64,000 nt of DNA from Ahaetulla prasina (Eukaryota > Chordata > Lepidosauria > Squamata > Colubridae), in NCBI RefSeq assembly GCF_028640845.1, contig NC_080543.1:9732959-9796958 (forward strand), given 5' to 3'. A model generated the notes under the pieces. It did no database searches and was not told the DNA's origin. It was given only the letters and a program-made list of their open reading frames with translations. Made by a program: the position numbers and the translations under genes. Positions 50,437 through 61,724 of the stretch are shown here, piece after piece. Within the stretch, counting starts at the first letter, position 1; every line of letters begins with the position of its first letter.

Positions 50437-50606
50437 CAGAGGTGGGTTGCTACCAGTTCGCCCCAGTTCGGGCGAACCTGTAGCGTCTGCGGCAGGAGGC
50501 TCCACCCACCCACCCAGACGTCATCAAATATGATCTGCGCATGCGCAGAAACTTCTGGCGCACAAGCGAGCGAACCGGTAGCAAAGGTAAGTAAAATCCA
50601 CCATTG
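50437..50606. mobile_element. Short hAT-like MITE (CAGTGGTGGG type)
   Basis: Left CAGAGGTGGGTTGCTACCAG, right GTAAAATCCACCATTG, with 8-bp TSD ATGTACAT (50429-50436)/ATGTACGT (50607-50614). Contains CCCCAGTTCGGGCGAACC and CTGCGCATGCGCAG. Confidence 0.92.
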
Positions 50607-50614
50607 ATGTACGT

Positions 50615-51529
50615 AGTGCCTCAAGATACTTCTGGACTTTGGCATCTGCAATGAGACCAGAATGTGAAATGGGTCACTGCTTGAAAAATTGTGCCGAACA
50701 ACATATATTTTAAAAAAAAAGTCACTGCTGGATTAAAAAAAAAAGACAGACCCAAACTTTCTATGGATCAGTGATTGAAGCAACTCAGCCCGCCATCTTC
50801 TAGATGTGTTGGGACTTCAACACCCAGAATTCCCAGACATCCATGGGGAGGCTGTTATCCAAACTGCAAGAGCTATGCATTCTGGGAGCTGTGGTCCCAA
50901 CTCATTTATAGAGCACCAAATTGGTTAAAACAGGTATGCAAGACAGTTGGAGAGACCCACAGAAAAAGCATGATGGCTGAGGAATTCTGGGAGTTGAATT
51001 CCAGACGACTTAAAGTGGCCACGGTTGAGAAACACCGTTCAGGAGTACTTTATATGAGGGGGAGGGGAAATCCTTCTAGAAATAAAAATTATGCTGAATT
51101 CATATTTTCTCCCCCATTATTTTTCCTTTCTCTGGAAAAACACAATTATTTAAATCTCAGCAACAAAGAAAAGCTGTAATCCTTGAGTTAATTAGTCATG
51201 CGCTTCAGGAAACATTTTAAAAATTATGCACTGGAGACACACAAGTCTTCTGGCTAGATTTCTTTCAGAACGAGAGGAAACAAATCATTATTGTAGGAAT
51301 TTCAAAATGCCAATAGAGTGTATATGCCTGTATATTGGGATGACGCAAATAGATAAGGAAACAGAGCAGAATGATTTATATTTCCCAGTCCTAATTCACA
51401 AATGCTTTTTTTTAAATCACCCATTACTGTAAAATAAGGCTATTAGGCTAACTAGCCATCAAACTGACTCTTTGCTTTGAGAAAACATTTTTCAACACAA
51501 AGTGACATAACTTAGCCATTGTCTTAATA
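50615..51529. other. Unassigned stretch with foldback relics
   Basis: 50810-50850 and 50970-51035 look like decayed arms of the foldback MITE (GGGACTTCAACACCCAGAAT; GAGGAATTCTGGGAGTTGAA). 51110-51500 is AT-rich unique-looking DNA with no repeat hallmark. Confidence 0.45.
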
Positions 51530-52668
51530 ACAGAATAATAGAGTTGGAAGGGACCTTGGAGGTCTTCTAGTCCAACCCCCGGCTTAGGCAAGAAACCCTA
51601 TACCACTTCAGATAAATGGTTATCCAATATCTTCTTATAAACTTCCAGTATTGGAGCATTCACAACTTCTAGAGGCAAGTTGTTCCACTGATTAACTGTT
51701 CAGGAAATTTCTCCGTATTTCTAGGTTGCTTCTCTCCTTGGTTAGTTTCACCCATTGCTTCTTGTCCTGCCCTCAGGCGCTTTGGAGAATAGCTTGACTC
51801 CCTCTTCTTTGTGGCAGCCCCTGAGATACTGGAACAATGCTATCATGTCTCCCCTAGTCCTTCTTTTCATTAAACTAGACACACCCGGTTCCTGCAACTG
51901 TTCTTCATATGTTTTAGCCTCCAGTCCCCTAATCATCTTGGTTGCTCTTCTCTGCACTCTTTCTAGAGTCGCCACATGTTTTTTACATCGTGGCGATCAA
52001 AACTGGATGCAGTATTCCAAGTGTGGCCTTACCAAGGTGGTATTAACACTTCACGTGATCTTGATTCTATCCCTCTGTTTATGCAGCCCAGAACTGTGTT
52101 GGCTTTTTTGGCAGCTGCTGCACACTGCTGGTTCATATCTAAATGGTTGTCCACTAGGACTCCAAGATCCCTCTCACAGTTACTACTATTGAATAAGGTA
52201 CCACCTACACCAGTGATGGCTAACCTTTTTCCCATCGTGTGCCAAGAGGGGGGGTCATGCGCGCACATGCCGACACCCATAATTTTATGCACCACATGCA
52301 TGTGCGCGCAACTCCCCCACTTTTGGCACGCGATGGCATAGTGGGTTCAGTAGTCCTGTTTTTTCACCCTCCCCAAGCTCCCCCCACCGGAGGCCCTCCG
52401 GAGACCAGAAACAGCCCATATGCCGACTTCCGGAAGGGCCGGAAGACACAAAAATTAGCTGGCTGGCATGCAAATGCATGCTGGAGCTGAGCTAGAGCAA
52501 CACTCGTGTGCCCACAGATATGGCTCCACGTGCCACCTGTGGCACGCGGAGGCATAAGTTCACCATCACGGACCTATACTGTACCTGTACATTTTGCTTT
52601 TCTTGCCTAAACGTAGCCAACATTGAATTTCATTTTTTTAGATAGTGCCCAACCTTCAAGTCTCATAT
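51530..52668 (-). mobile_element. CR1 LINE 3' half, inverted, split by a hAT element
   Basis: GAGTTGGAAGGGACCTTGGA (reversed UTR) through the ORF2 remnant to GGTACCACCTACAC, then resumes ACCTATACTGTACCTGTACA (52572) and continues to GCCCAACCTTCAAGTCTC. Colinear with 17157-18003. Confidence 0.94.
52211..52571. mobile_element. hAT-like element (CAGTGATGG type), nested in CR1
   Basis: Left CAGTGATGGCTAACCTTTTT, right AAGTTCACCATCACGG, with 8-bp TSD ACCTACAC (52203-52210)/ACCTATAC (52572-52579). Confidence 0.93.
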
Positions 52669-53166
52669 GACATCAAAACAATTGCTACCAACCTGCCTTC
52701 CATTGAGGACCTGAATACTGCACGAATCAAGAAGAGGGCCGTGAAAATATTTACAGATCCCTCGCATCCTGGACATAAACTGTTTCAACTCCTACCCTCA
52801 AAACGACACTATAGAGCACTGCACACCAGAACAACTAGACACAAGAACAGTTTTTCCCCGAAGGCCATCACTCTGCTAAACAAATAATTCCCTCAACACT
52901 GTCAGACTATTTACTGAATCTGCACTACTATTAATCGTTTCATAGTTCCCATCACCAATCTCCTTCCACTTATGACTGAATGACTATAACTTGTTGCTGG
53001 CAATCCTTATGATTTTTATTGATATATTGACCATCAATTGTGTTGTAAATGTTGTACCTTGATGAAGGTATCTTTTCTTTTATGTACACTGAGAGCATAT
53101 GCACCAAGACAAATTCCTTGTGTGTCCAATCACACTTGGCCAATAAATTCTATTCTATTCTATTCT
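52669..53166 (+). mobile_element. CR1/L3-like LINE 3' end (LINE-B)
   Basis: ATTGCTACCAACCTGCCTTC, with an 80-codon frame (NLPSIEDLNTARIKKRAVKI to ITLLNK), UTR to CACTTGGCCAATAAA and an ATTCT tail. Best preserved LINE-B C-terminus here. Adjoins the 5' side of the inverted CR1. Confidence 0.88.
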
Positions 53167-53334
53167 AGTAGTATTAAACAGCCATGTGGGAGAACTGGGT
53201 TTATTAAAATGGCACAGATGGTTAATAAAAAAGAAATTACATTTGGAGTGTGTGGACTCACAACAGACAGGGGCACCTTCACCTCAGTCGCTAAGAATTA
53301 TTAATCAGAAAATAATTGAATAAGCAATCGATCA
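53167..53334. other. Unassigned stretch
   Basis: Short, nothing recognised. Confidence 0.35.
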
Positions 53335-53540
53335 TCTAGTAAATAATTTGACTTATTGCAGCATGTTCTACGGGGAGCTGCCCTTAAAAACCACTTGGAA
53401 GTTACAGCCGGTCCAGCATGTAGCAGGGGAAGTAGTTAGTTGTAGAAGTTGCATAGTCTTAGACACACATACGCACAGTGAGATGCCTAACAGTAATTTC
53501 CAATTAAAAACGACTGTCAAAATGCATCTGCTTTGCTAAT
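53335..53540 (+). mobile_element. Decayed L2 LINE ORF fragment
   Basis: CSMFYGELPLKTTWKLQPVQ aligns by eye to ALYMGLPLKSTRRLQLIQ in the L2 at 9050-10830. Later FQLKTTVKMHLLC resembles the L2 FK.ELKTLLF end. Much is deleted between. Confidence 0.65.
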
Positions 53541-53888
53541 ACGAATAACATAATATGCTGATTGGAATACATACTGTTATAGAGTGGCCGCAGCCAACTT
53601 GCCACGAGACAAGAGTTACACTAATATTGACGAAATAGTGGAGTAGAATCATTAAGGATGCCAAAGGAGGGACAAAATGGAATGTGAAAGACAAAAATTA
53701 TTTTTTAAACTATTTTAAATAATTAAGTTGAATTGTTTAATTGTCCTGCAGGGAGTTGTCCTGAGGCTAGTTGGCCGTGGCAAATTGTCCCATTCCGGCT
53801 ATGAGATGGGGCTAGGATTGGTAGACATCAAACCTAAACTTTGAATTAGGCTTAAATCAGGTAATGGTAAGATCCAGATCTAAATGAT
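53541..53888. other. Unassigned stretch
   Basis: Nothing recognised. Confidence 0.4.
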
Positions 53889-53896
53889 CTCTAGAT

Positions 53897-54010
53897 CGGG
53901 GGTCTCCGACCTTGGCCACTTTAAGACTTGTGGACTTCAACTCCCAGAATCCCCCAGCCAGCTTTGCTGGCTGAGATTCTGGGAGTTAATCCTGAAATCT
54001 TAAAGTGTGT
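53897..54010. mobile_element. Foldback MITE, right end decayed
   Basis: CGGGGGTCTCCGACCTTGGC with GACTTGTGGACTTCAACTCC and loop CAGCCAGCTTTGCTGGCTGA. The right arm is shortened. Left flank CTCTAGAT (53889-53896) fits the family's target preference; the right TSD is lost. Confidence 0.85.
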
Positions 54011-54018
54011 TTGATCTA

Positions 54019-54440
54019 GTAGTGAAGGCACCAGACTAAAAAAACCAAAAGACTGTGAATTCTATTCTCACCTGAGGCATGAAAACCAGCTGTGGGATTT
54101 GGAGCCAATCACCAGTAGATGTTGAGTTTTAGTCCCGCCTTAGGCGTGAATGGCAGCTGAGTGACTTTGCGCCAATCACTAGGAGACGTTGAAATTCTAG
54201 TCCTGCCTTAGGCATGAAAGCTGGGTGGTTGATTCTGAACCAATCACCAGGAGTCTCTGAGTTCTAGTCCCACCTTAGGCATCCAAAGCCGGCTGGGTGA
54301 CTTTTGGCGAATCACTTTCTCTGAGCCCAACCCACCTCACAGGGTTGTTGTTGTTGTAGGAAGAATATGTTAAATATGTTCACCACTTTGAGTACTTTAT
54401 AAAAATAATAAAGATGGAATACAAATAAATAAGCAAACAA
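54019..54440 (+). mobile_element. tRNA-like SINE with four tandem 67-bp internal units
   Basis: After a degenerate head (TAGTGAAGGCACCAGACT), units start at 54057, 54124, 54191 and 54259 (67, 67 and 68 bp apart). Each opens with a GAGTTCTAGTCC-like B-box motif followed by GCCTTAGGCATGAA and GTGACTTT.CGCCAATCAC. The tail has CCCACCTCACAGGGTTGTTG and ends in AATAAA-type repeats. Confidence 0.88.
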
Positions 54441-54479
54441 ATAAATATCAGCATACCAAAGGCTCTTTTGCTCAGCACA

Positions 54480-54938
54480 AAATATGTTGAGACTTTAGAA
54501 AGAATGCAGAGAAAAGCAACAAAGAAGATTAGGGGACTGGAAGCTAAAACATAAAAAGAACTGATGCTAGCATTGGGTATGTCCAGTTTGATAAAAAGAA
54601 GGACTACGGATGACATGATAGCAGGCTTCCAATATCTCAGGGGCTGCCACAAAGAAGAGGGAGTCAAACTATTCTCCAAAGCACCTGAGGGCAGGACAAG
54701 AAGCAACGGATGGAAACTAACCAAGGAGAGAAACAACTTAGAACTAAGGAGGAATTTCCTGACAGTGGGGACAATTAATCAGTGGAACAACTTGCCTTCA
54801 GAAGTTGTAAACGCTCCAACACTGGAAGTTTTTAAGAAGAGATTGGATAATTATTTGTCTGGAATGGTAATTATCTGAAATCCTGGCCAAGCAGTGGGTT
54901 GGACTAGAAGACCTCCAAAGTCCCTTTCAACTCTGGTA
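54480..54938 (+). mobile_element. CR1 LINE 3' end
   Basis: TATGTTGAGACTTTAGAAAG, a 104-codon frame (MSSLIKRRTTDDMIAGFQYL to SGMVII), then GGGTTGGACTAGAAGACCTC and CAACTCTGGTATT. Confidence 0.93.
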
Positions 54939-55228
54939 TTGTATTGCATTGCGTTGCGTTGCATTGCATTGCATTGCATTGCATTTGGGGTTAAGTTTGG
55001 GGTTGGGGTTGGGATTGGATTGGATTGGACTGGATTCCATTCCATTCCATTCCTTATTCTATTTCTTATTCTATTTCGTATTCTGGTTCTGTTCTGTTCT
55101 GTTCTGTTCTGTTCTGTTCTGTTCGGTTCCATTCCGTCCCGTCCCGTCCCGTCCCATCCCGTCCCGTCCCATCCCATCCCATCCCATCCCATCCCATCCC
55201 ATCCCATCATATCCCATCCTATCCTAAT
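54939..55228 (+). repeat. Chain of different pentamer/hexamer blocks at CR1 tail
   Basis: In order: GTATT/GCATT/GCGTT, GGGGTT-type, GGATT, CCATT, TTCTATTTCTT-type, CTGTT, CCGTC, CCATC, CCTAT. Each block is nearly pure, and neighbours differ by one or two bases. The open frames across it are artefacts. Confidence 0.95.
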
Positions 55229-56189
55229 ATAACCTAGATGAGGACAAGCGAAATGGCGTGAATCTAACTAAAATAATCTAGATTTCTGCTTCCTCCTCAG
55301 CCTATCACCCAAACAAGACTACATGATAAGCGTATACAGTTTGAGGTTTTTGGGTGTTTGTTTTTTTTTCTGTGAGTCAACGTGGCATATAAAAATGACT
55401 CACCATACTAACACCATGAGTCAAAGCTATGCTATGGCCACCCAAGGCAGCTCAGGCTTTTGACAGGTTAGCCAACGATGACATGTTACCCTCAAATTAA
55501 TCTAACAAAGTGATAGGGTTGTCTCCCAGAGAGAAAAAACTGATGTAGTGGGAGCATAATTTCAAGTAAGAAAAAAAAAGACTGTAAACTTATTTTCCTG
55601 AAGCTAATGGAGATGGCGAAATGCACTATTTTGATTAGTGATAACAATTTGACTGAATTCCTTGTGGCTCGGAGACCACTGTTAGATTTCCTACAGGAAA
55701 AAAGAGAAAAATGAAGTTTGGACATTGGGATTTGAGGATTAGATTTGATCTGAGTAGAAAAATATTGTGGCTTATTAAATATTATGCCTGTGATCTATGT
55801 ACAGTTAATAGATTTTTATAAATTAAACTAAGAAGACTGATTTTCTAAATATTGGTTATTAATATTTCAAGTCTTTAGCTACGGATATTATTTACTGCAC
55901 TTAAACTTAGAGACTGCTTTGTTTTATAATTGTCTCTTTCCTAAAAAAAAATTGGAGGTCACTTCTTTTATATATTTGTTTTGTGTGTTTGCTTTTTTTA
56001 ATTAAAAGATAAACTTTTATCTTTTAATCCCCTCTTCCCTTTTCCCTTTAGGTTAGTTTGCGTTTTATTATTACTTTTTGAAATGTAATAAAGCTAACCA
56101 AGAATTATTTTCCATTGTTTCACAGTGCAGCTTCTCAAGATTTTGTTGCTATTGTTCCTGCTACAGATTTCGCTGCGTTTACTTGAAAT
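55229..56189. other. Unassigned ~1 kb stretch
   Basis: AT-rich, nothing recognised. Confidence 0.45.
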
Positions 56190-56411
56190 TTGTATACTCA
56201 ACTTACAAACAAAAATTGAGTCCAAAATTTCTCTGCTTGGCAAGACCGTTCTTAGGTGAGGTTTTGCCCCATTTTATAACCTTTCTTGCCACAGAAAGGG
56301 AATCACCACAGCTGTTAAGTTAGTAATGCAGCTGTTAAGTTTCTCATGGATTTGTTAGAAGGTCACAACAGGTGATCAAATGACTCCAGGTCACTGCAAC
56401 CATCATAAATG

Positions 56412-56633
56412 TAAATTTATTTATTTATTTATTTTATTTATTTTATCACATTTATATACCGCCCTATCTCCCTAGGGACTCAGGACGATTCACAGGCAAG
56501 TAAAAAAAGTACATATGAATACAAACTAAAATAACAGTTAAAAAACTTATTCTACATGGCCGAATTATTAAAAAGCAATATAAATAATAAAACCCATTAA
56601 AAACCAGTATAAATTTAAAATCTGATCCAAAAT
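56412..56633 (-). mobile_element. L2 LINE 3' UTR, nested
   Basis: TTTA repeats, then TATATACCGCCCTATCTCCC and AATAAAACCCATTAAAAACC; the same order as the reversed 3' end at 9050. No coding part. Confidence 0.85.
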
Positions 56634-56740
56634 CAGATGCCAAACGTCTGAATTCTGACCGCACGAACACGGGGATATTGCAATGGTCGTATGAAAACCA
56701 GTCTTAAATCACGTTTTTCAGTGCCATTGTAACTTTGAGG

Positions 56741-57174
56741 CAAGGGTGGGCTGCTGGGGATTCGCAGGGGTTCGGGAGAACCTCTAGCTAAGATTCTGTG
56801 CAAATCCCACTCCTGGTTGGCCCCGCCTACCCCGCTCTGCCCCTCCCAGGAGTCCCCACGCGGCCCATTTTGGATGTAAGTAAGTGCAGGGCGCATGCGG
56901 GGGCTCAGGGAAACAAAAAACGGGCCTACCGGAAGTTTGGGAAGGCCGGAAACGGGCCCATTTCCAGCTTCCAGAGGGTCTTTGGAGCCTGGGGAGGCTG
57001 TTATCGCCCTCCCGGAGGCTCGAGAAAAACCTCCATAGGCCAGGGAGGGCAAAAACGCCCGCCCCCGCCACCCGCCATGGTGCAGGAGGCTGATTAGGCC
57101 ACACCCACCATGGCCACGCCCACCAAGCAACCGCGCAGAGAACCCCTTGCTAAACTTTTTGAAACCCACCCCTG
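56741..57174. mobile_element. hAT-like MITE (CAGGAGTGGG type), nested
   Basis: Left CAAGGGTGGGCTGCTGGGGA, right TGAAACCCACCCCTG, with perfect 8-bp TSD CTTTGAGG at 56733-56740 and 57175-57182. Shares the CCTCCGGAGGC/AAACGGGCCCATTTCC modules of 24015-24447. Confidence 0.93.
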
Positions 57175-57228
57175 CTTTGAGGGGGGTCATTAAACAAACG
57201 GTTGTAAGTCAAGGACCATCTGTATGTT

Positions 57229-57969
57229 TTCTGGCCAACCTCAGCTATTTTCTGCCCTCCGTAGATCATTTCAACTGAAGCAATTCTGCGGCTTCTTAAC
57301 TGAGGAGAGAAGAAAGCCTTATTTTTACACTGTGGTTTGGCTGAAGGTAAAATGACACAGCTGAGACCCCACCTCAACAACAACAAGAACAACAAGAAAA
57401 AGAGATTTTTCAACAAAACATTTCAATGGGAAACGGAACAAGTGTTTGCCTTATGCAAAGAGGTGCGGCGGGCGTATTAAGTGTTGACTGAGGTACAATA
57501 ATAATTAAGATGCGGATATTAGCATATTTCCCTTGAAGTGATAGTCAAATCGTTCTGGTTTTATTTTCCTGGGTTGTTTTTTTTCCCCATCAGCTTTGAA
57601 CTCTTACCCTCCATTGCGAAGCAGAGGAAGGGAAAAAAAAACAACACCAAAATTGCAGCCCCACCTCACTGAAGATGGAGTTTTTGAACCAGGCCACTGA
57701 TGGCATCAAGGGGCATAATTTATGAAACGCATCACCTAGAAAAAGATCTGGGTACCGAGATGAAAAAGAGAGACGTAAGTTTTAAAATGTCATTTCGGGG
57801 TGGTTTTTTTTTTTTTTTTAAATTCAACTTAACGTTTCTTTTTAGGTAGCCTTGATCTTTGGGCAATTACAGATTTTTTTAATTTTTTTAATTTTTTGGG
57901 AAAATGTGTCTCTCCAAAGAAGCAAAATCAGAGACGTGAAATGAGACTGGAGCTAGAGTTGAATTCTCC
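57229..57969. other. Unassigned stretch
   Basis: Nothing recognised. Confidence 0.45.
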
Positions 57970-57977
57970 TCCATATG

Positions 57978-58378
57978 CAAGGGTGGGCTTCAAAAATTTT
58001 AGCAAGGGGTTCTCTGCCCAGTTGCTGGGTGGGCGTGGCCATGGTGGGCGTGGCCTAGTTGGCCTCCTGCAATATGGTGGGGGGGTTGTTTTTGCCCTCC
58101 CCGGGCTCCGGAGGCTTTCCTTGAGCCTCCAGGAGGGCGAAAACAGCCTCCCCAGGCCCTCTGGTCTTCCCAAATTTCCGGTAGGCCCATTTTTTGCCTC
58201 CACACGCGCCCTGCACCTACCTGCATCCAAAATGGGCCACGTGGGGACTCCTGAGATGGGAGGGAATGGGTGGGTGGAACCAGCCAGGAGTGGGATTGAG
58301 GGGGGGTTCTCCGAACTGCACAGAATCTTAGCTAGAGGTTCTCCCGAACCTCTGCGAACCCCCAGCAGCCCACTCCTG
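57978..58378. mobile_element. hAT-like MITE (CAGGAGTGGG type)
   Basis: Left CAAGGGTGGGCTTCAAAAAT, right AGCAGCCCACTCCTG. The flanks TCCATATG (57970-57977) and TTCGTATG (58379-58386) match at 6 of 8. Interior like 56741, with TGGGCGTGGCCATGGTGGGC. Confidence 0.88.
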
Positions 58379-58386
58379 TTCGTATG

Positions 58387-59025
58387 CCATAACGTAACTT
58401 TTCATACCTTTTATGAGACTCTTTCATGAATGGATGGACAAAGTGAACAAAAAACCTATAGAAAGAGAGAAGTAGAATCTCATCCAGAATTCAAACTAGA
58501 GGAAGCCACCTGCACTACGTACATAATTATTCATTCTCCTCCTCCTCCTCTCTTCTTTGCCACCTCCTCTTCTTGTGGCAAGCAACAAGGTTCTTGCCAA
58601 GATTTCATTACCCAACTAGGTAGTATCATCAACATGATCTTTCCCTTCTCCTTCTCCTTCTCCTTCTCCTCCTCCTCCTCCTCCTCCCTCCTCCTCCCAG
58701 TAACCTTCATCCACCTCTTTATTTATGTGTAAAATTTAGATACCATGCATCTTACTCACAGAATAACTGGCAAGTGTAGAGTTAAAAACATAAAAGCCTG
58801 AAACCCATAAAAATATCCAAAAAAAAAAAAATCAATAAGAAGATTTTGCCAGGCAAAAACAAGAATAAAATAAGTTAAAAGTTAGAAGGCGGGAGGAGGG
58901 CTGTCAGTTTGTCTTCTTTCATTCATTTGTCTTCCTTCTGCAAAAATAAACAGTATGTGCTTCATCTTCTCCACCTTGTAGAAGAAGAGGTGGAGAAACA
59001 AGAATGGCTCTAAACATAGCTCTTC
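58387..59025. other. Unassigned stretch with (CTCCTT)n
   Basis: 58640-58698 is a CTCCTT/CTCCTC run; otherwise nothing recognised. Confidence 0.45.
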
Positions 59026-59395
59026 AAAAAGAAGGACTAGGGGAGACATGATAGCTGTGTTCCAATATCTTAGGGGCTGCCACAAAGAAGTGGGAGTCGG
59101 GCTGTTCTCCAAAGCACCTGAGGGTAGAACAAGAAGCAATGGGTGGAAACTGGTCAAAGAAAGAAGCAACTTAGAACTAAGGAGAAATTTCCTGACAGTT
59201 AGAACAATTAATAAGTGGAACGACTTGCCTTCAGAAGTTGTGAATCCAACAACTGGAAATTTTTAAGAAAATGTTGGATAACCATCTGACTGAGATGGTG
59301 TAGGGTTTCCTGCCTGGGCAGGGGGTTGGACTAGAAGGCCTCCAAGGTCCCTTCCAACTCTGATGTTATGTTATGTTATGTTAAGATGTCCCAAC
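59026..59395 (+). mobile_element. CR1 LINE 3' end with (TTATG)n tail
   Basis: AAGAAGGACTAGGGGAGACA, KAPEGRTRSNGWKLVKERSN, the UTR, then a short TTATG run (59363-59383) as tail. Confidence 0.93.
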
Positions 59396-59563
59396 TGGCT
59401 GAGTAACTATGCTGGCTGAGAGCAAACATGAATCTAGCTCATGTTTGGTCAACCTTGGCAACTTTAAGACTTGTGGACTTCAACTCCCAGAGTTTCTCAG
59501 CCCTGATCTAGCTGACATGGTGCATGTTTGCCCTAGCTGGCCTTTCTGAAAAAGTTATTAAGA
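59396..59563. mobile_element. Half foldback MITE within unassigned DNA
   Basis: 59445-59506 is one arm (CAACCTTGGCAACTTTAAGA, CTTCAACTCCCAGAGTTTCT); the other arm is missing. Confidence 0.75.
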
Positions 59564-59571
59564 CTCTAGAC

Positions 59572-59904
59572 CAGGGGGGTCAAACTCAAGGTCCGGGGCC
59601 CGTATCCGGCCTACATTGTGGTTGGATCCAACCCATAGAGCTCTTCCTGGAAAATGTGGTCGGCCTGCAGTGCTTCGAACCAGTCTACCCATTGTGAAGA
59701 GTAAACATACCAGCAGGAATGGCGTCAAGATGGCCATGCCCAGTCAGCTATATCCACCCAGTTGGCCACACCCGGTGAGTGGTGTAAAGCTGGCCACGCC
59801 CACCCAATCAGCCATACCCAGCCAGTTGGCAAAGCCTGGCTGGCCCCCCAAAGTCAACTACAGCCCTGATGCAACCCTCAATGAAATTGAGTTTGACACC
59901 CTTG
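59572..59904. mobile_element. hAT-like MITE (CAGGGGTGTCAAAC type)
   Basis: Left CAGGGGGGTCAAACTCAAGG, right TTGAGTTTGACACCCTTG, with 8-bp TSD CTCTAGAC (59564-59571)/CTCTAGAT (59905-59912). Repeated AGTTGGCCACACCC modules as in 41935-42255. Confidence 0.94.
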
Positions 59905-59912
59905 CTCTAGAT

Positions 59913-60048
59913 CAGGGGTCTCCAACCTTAGCAACTTTAAGATTTGTGGGCTTCAACTCCCAGAGTTCCTCAGCCAGCTTTGCTTGGCTGAGGATCTCTG
60001 GGAGTTGAAGTCCACAAGTCTTAAAGTTGCCAAGGTTGGAAACCCCTG
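59913..60048. mobile_element. Palindromic foldback MITE, inserted into its neighbour's TSD
   Basis: CAGGGGTCTCCAACCTTAGC to GGTTGGAAACCCCTG. TSD CTCTAGAT (59905-59912)/CTGTAGAC (60049-60056), two differences. Its left TSD is also the right TSD of the MITE at 59572. Confidence 0.94.
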
Positions 60049-60056
60049 CTGTAGAC

Positions 60057-60175
60057 CCAAAGATGTGGTGTTTTTTTTAAAGAGGCAATTGGACTTTCTG
60101 GTTTAGTTGAACAGGTTCCTCTTGAAAAAGCACCTTTGGGACAACCATGACCTGGATGACTGAGAATCTTCATAA
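60057..60175. other. Unassigned stretch
   Basis: Short, nothing recognised. Confidence 0.35.
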
Positions 60176-60630
60176 ACATTGAGACTCTAGAAAGAGCGTA
60201 GGGAAGAGCAACCAAGAGGATTAGGGTACTGGAGGCTATACGATGAATGGTTGCAGGAACTGGGCATGGCTAGTCTAGTGAAGAGAAGGACCAGGAGAGA
60301 CAGGATAGCAATCTTCCAATATTTTAGGGGCTGTCACAGAGAAGAGGGGGTCAACCTATTCCCCAAAGCACCTGAAGGCGCGACAAGAAGTAATGGATGG
60401 AAAGCTATCAAGGAGATATCCAATTTAGAACTAAAGAGAAATTTACTGGTAGTGTGGACAATTAAAAAAGTGGAATGGCTCGTCTTCAGAAGTCGTGGGT
60501 GCTCCAATATTGGGGGCTTTTCAGAAGAGGCTGGACTGCCATTTGTCTGGAATAGTGTAGGGTTTCTTGCCTAAGCAGGGGGTTGGACTAGAAGACCTCC
60601 AAGGTCCTTTCCGTTATTCTGTTAAGCAGT
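60176..60630 (+). mobile_element. CR1 LINE 3' end
   Basis: ATTGAGACTCTAGAAAGAGC, LVKRRTRRDRIAIFQYFRGC, KAPEGATRSNGWKAIKEISN, UTR CAGGGGGTTGGACTAGAAGA. Rather diverged. Confidence 0.92.
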
Positions 60631-60686
60631 GGACACCCATTTCTGCCTTGTTACCAAGAACACTGCATAGATGTGCCCACCTAGGA

Positions 60687-61280
60687 CCGTGATAGCAAAC
60701 ACAGGTGGCATTCAGAGCCCTCTCTGCGGGCACGCGAGCCATCACCCCAGCTCAGCTCCACTGCGCATGCGTGCACGCCTCCAATTGGCCAGCTGATTTT
60801 CAGGTCTCTGCCTTGCATGAACAGGGAACGGGGCACATGTGGGAGACCCACATGCAAGAACTCTGAAAGACAATGGTTTCTGAGTTTTTTACTAGCTTGA
60901 GGAAACTGGCACACGATGAGTGAAATTCCAAAACTGAACTTCCGGATTCTTTTCCCAGTTATACAAACCCCAAGAGTCCCACCCCCCTGACCCCTTTGCT
61001 GGTCACATGGTCCCACGTTCTCCCAGTTCATTCGAATATCTTCTCGCCACTCTTCCTGCAGATGTGAACACCATCCGACCTTGACCGCTTGAAGAATGTG
61101 ACCATACCCCTCAACCCCCCTTCTTCCCCTCAGGGGAAAAATGTGGCAGCGTCTGGAACCCTAAAATCTAGTATGGTTTCCAGGCCTGACAGCATGCACA
61201 TGTGCAGGGGTGGGGCACACGGGGGGCGTGGCACGCGCATTGCTTTCGGTACGTGACGACAAAAAGGTTAGCCATCACTG
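60687..61280. mobile_element. hAT-like element (CAGTGATGG type)
   Basis: Left CCGTGATAGCAAACACAGGT, right AAGGTTAGCCATCACTG, with 8-bp TSD ACCTAGGA (60679-60686)/ACATAGGA (61281-61288). Shares the GCTCAGCTCCACTGCGCATG module with 40373. The middle, about 60850-61190, is absent from the shorter copies and may be part of the parent element or a separate insertion. Confidence 0.9.
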
Positions 61281-61288
61281 ACATAGGA

Positions 61289-61724
61289 CATGAAGTGAAT
61301 TTGAGAGCATTTTTATATGCAGAAAGCAAACACTAATACTTTAAGCATAAATCTCATTGCCGAACTTTCTTCGAGTATTAAATCATAAAGCCTATGCAGA
61401 ATCCAATCAAAAAGGACAACTGTGTTACTCGTAACAATTGGGCAACAGCAGCACATCTGGGCCCTTGACTCAACAATGGCAAACCGCCATTTTGGATTTG
61501 ATATAAAGGAGTACTAGGTAGACTCTCATGTATTACTTGATAAGAGAGAAAGGCAAATGATGTTTTAGGCGCCTGAAACAAACAACAGAAGGCAGAAACT
61601 AAGGTGAAGAGGTATTCTGAGATAACTTGAAATCCAAAAATCTCACTAGAATTTCAGGTCAAATTCTAAAGAAATTGTTCAGCAGCTCTTAAATGAGTCA
61701 AAAACAGCCATTAAAAAGCCAGAA
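61289..61724. other. Unassigned stretch
   Basis: Nothing recognised. Confidence 0.45.

Larger units (their letters stand above)
56190..57228 (-). mobile_element. Tigger-like element split by an L2 tail and a MITE
   Basis: Segments 56195-56411 (GCCCCATTTTATAACCTTTC, GTTAGAAGGTCACAACAGGT), 56634-56740 (GTTTTTCAGTGCCATTGTAA) and 57183-57228 (GGTTGTAAGTCAAGGACCAT), in the order expected for the minus orientation. Confidence 0.82.

Noticed and set aside
54985..55020. GGGGTT repeat resembling telomeric or G-quadruplex DNA
   Set aside because: Short step in a chain of changing pentamer/hexamer blocks at a CR1 tail.
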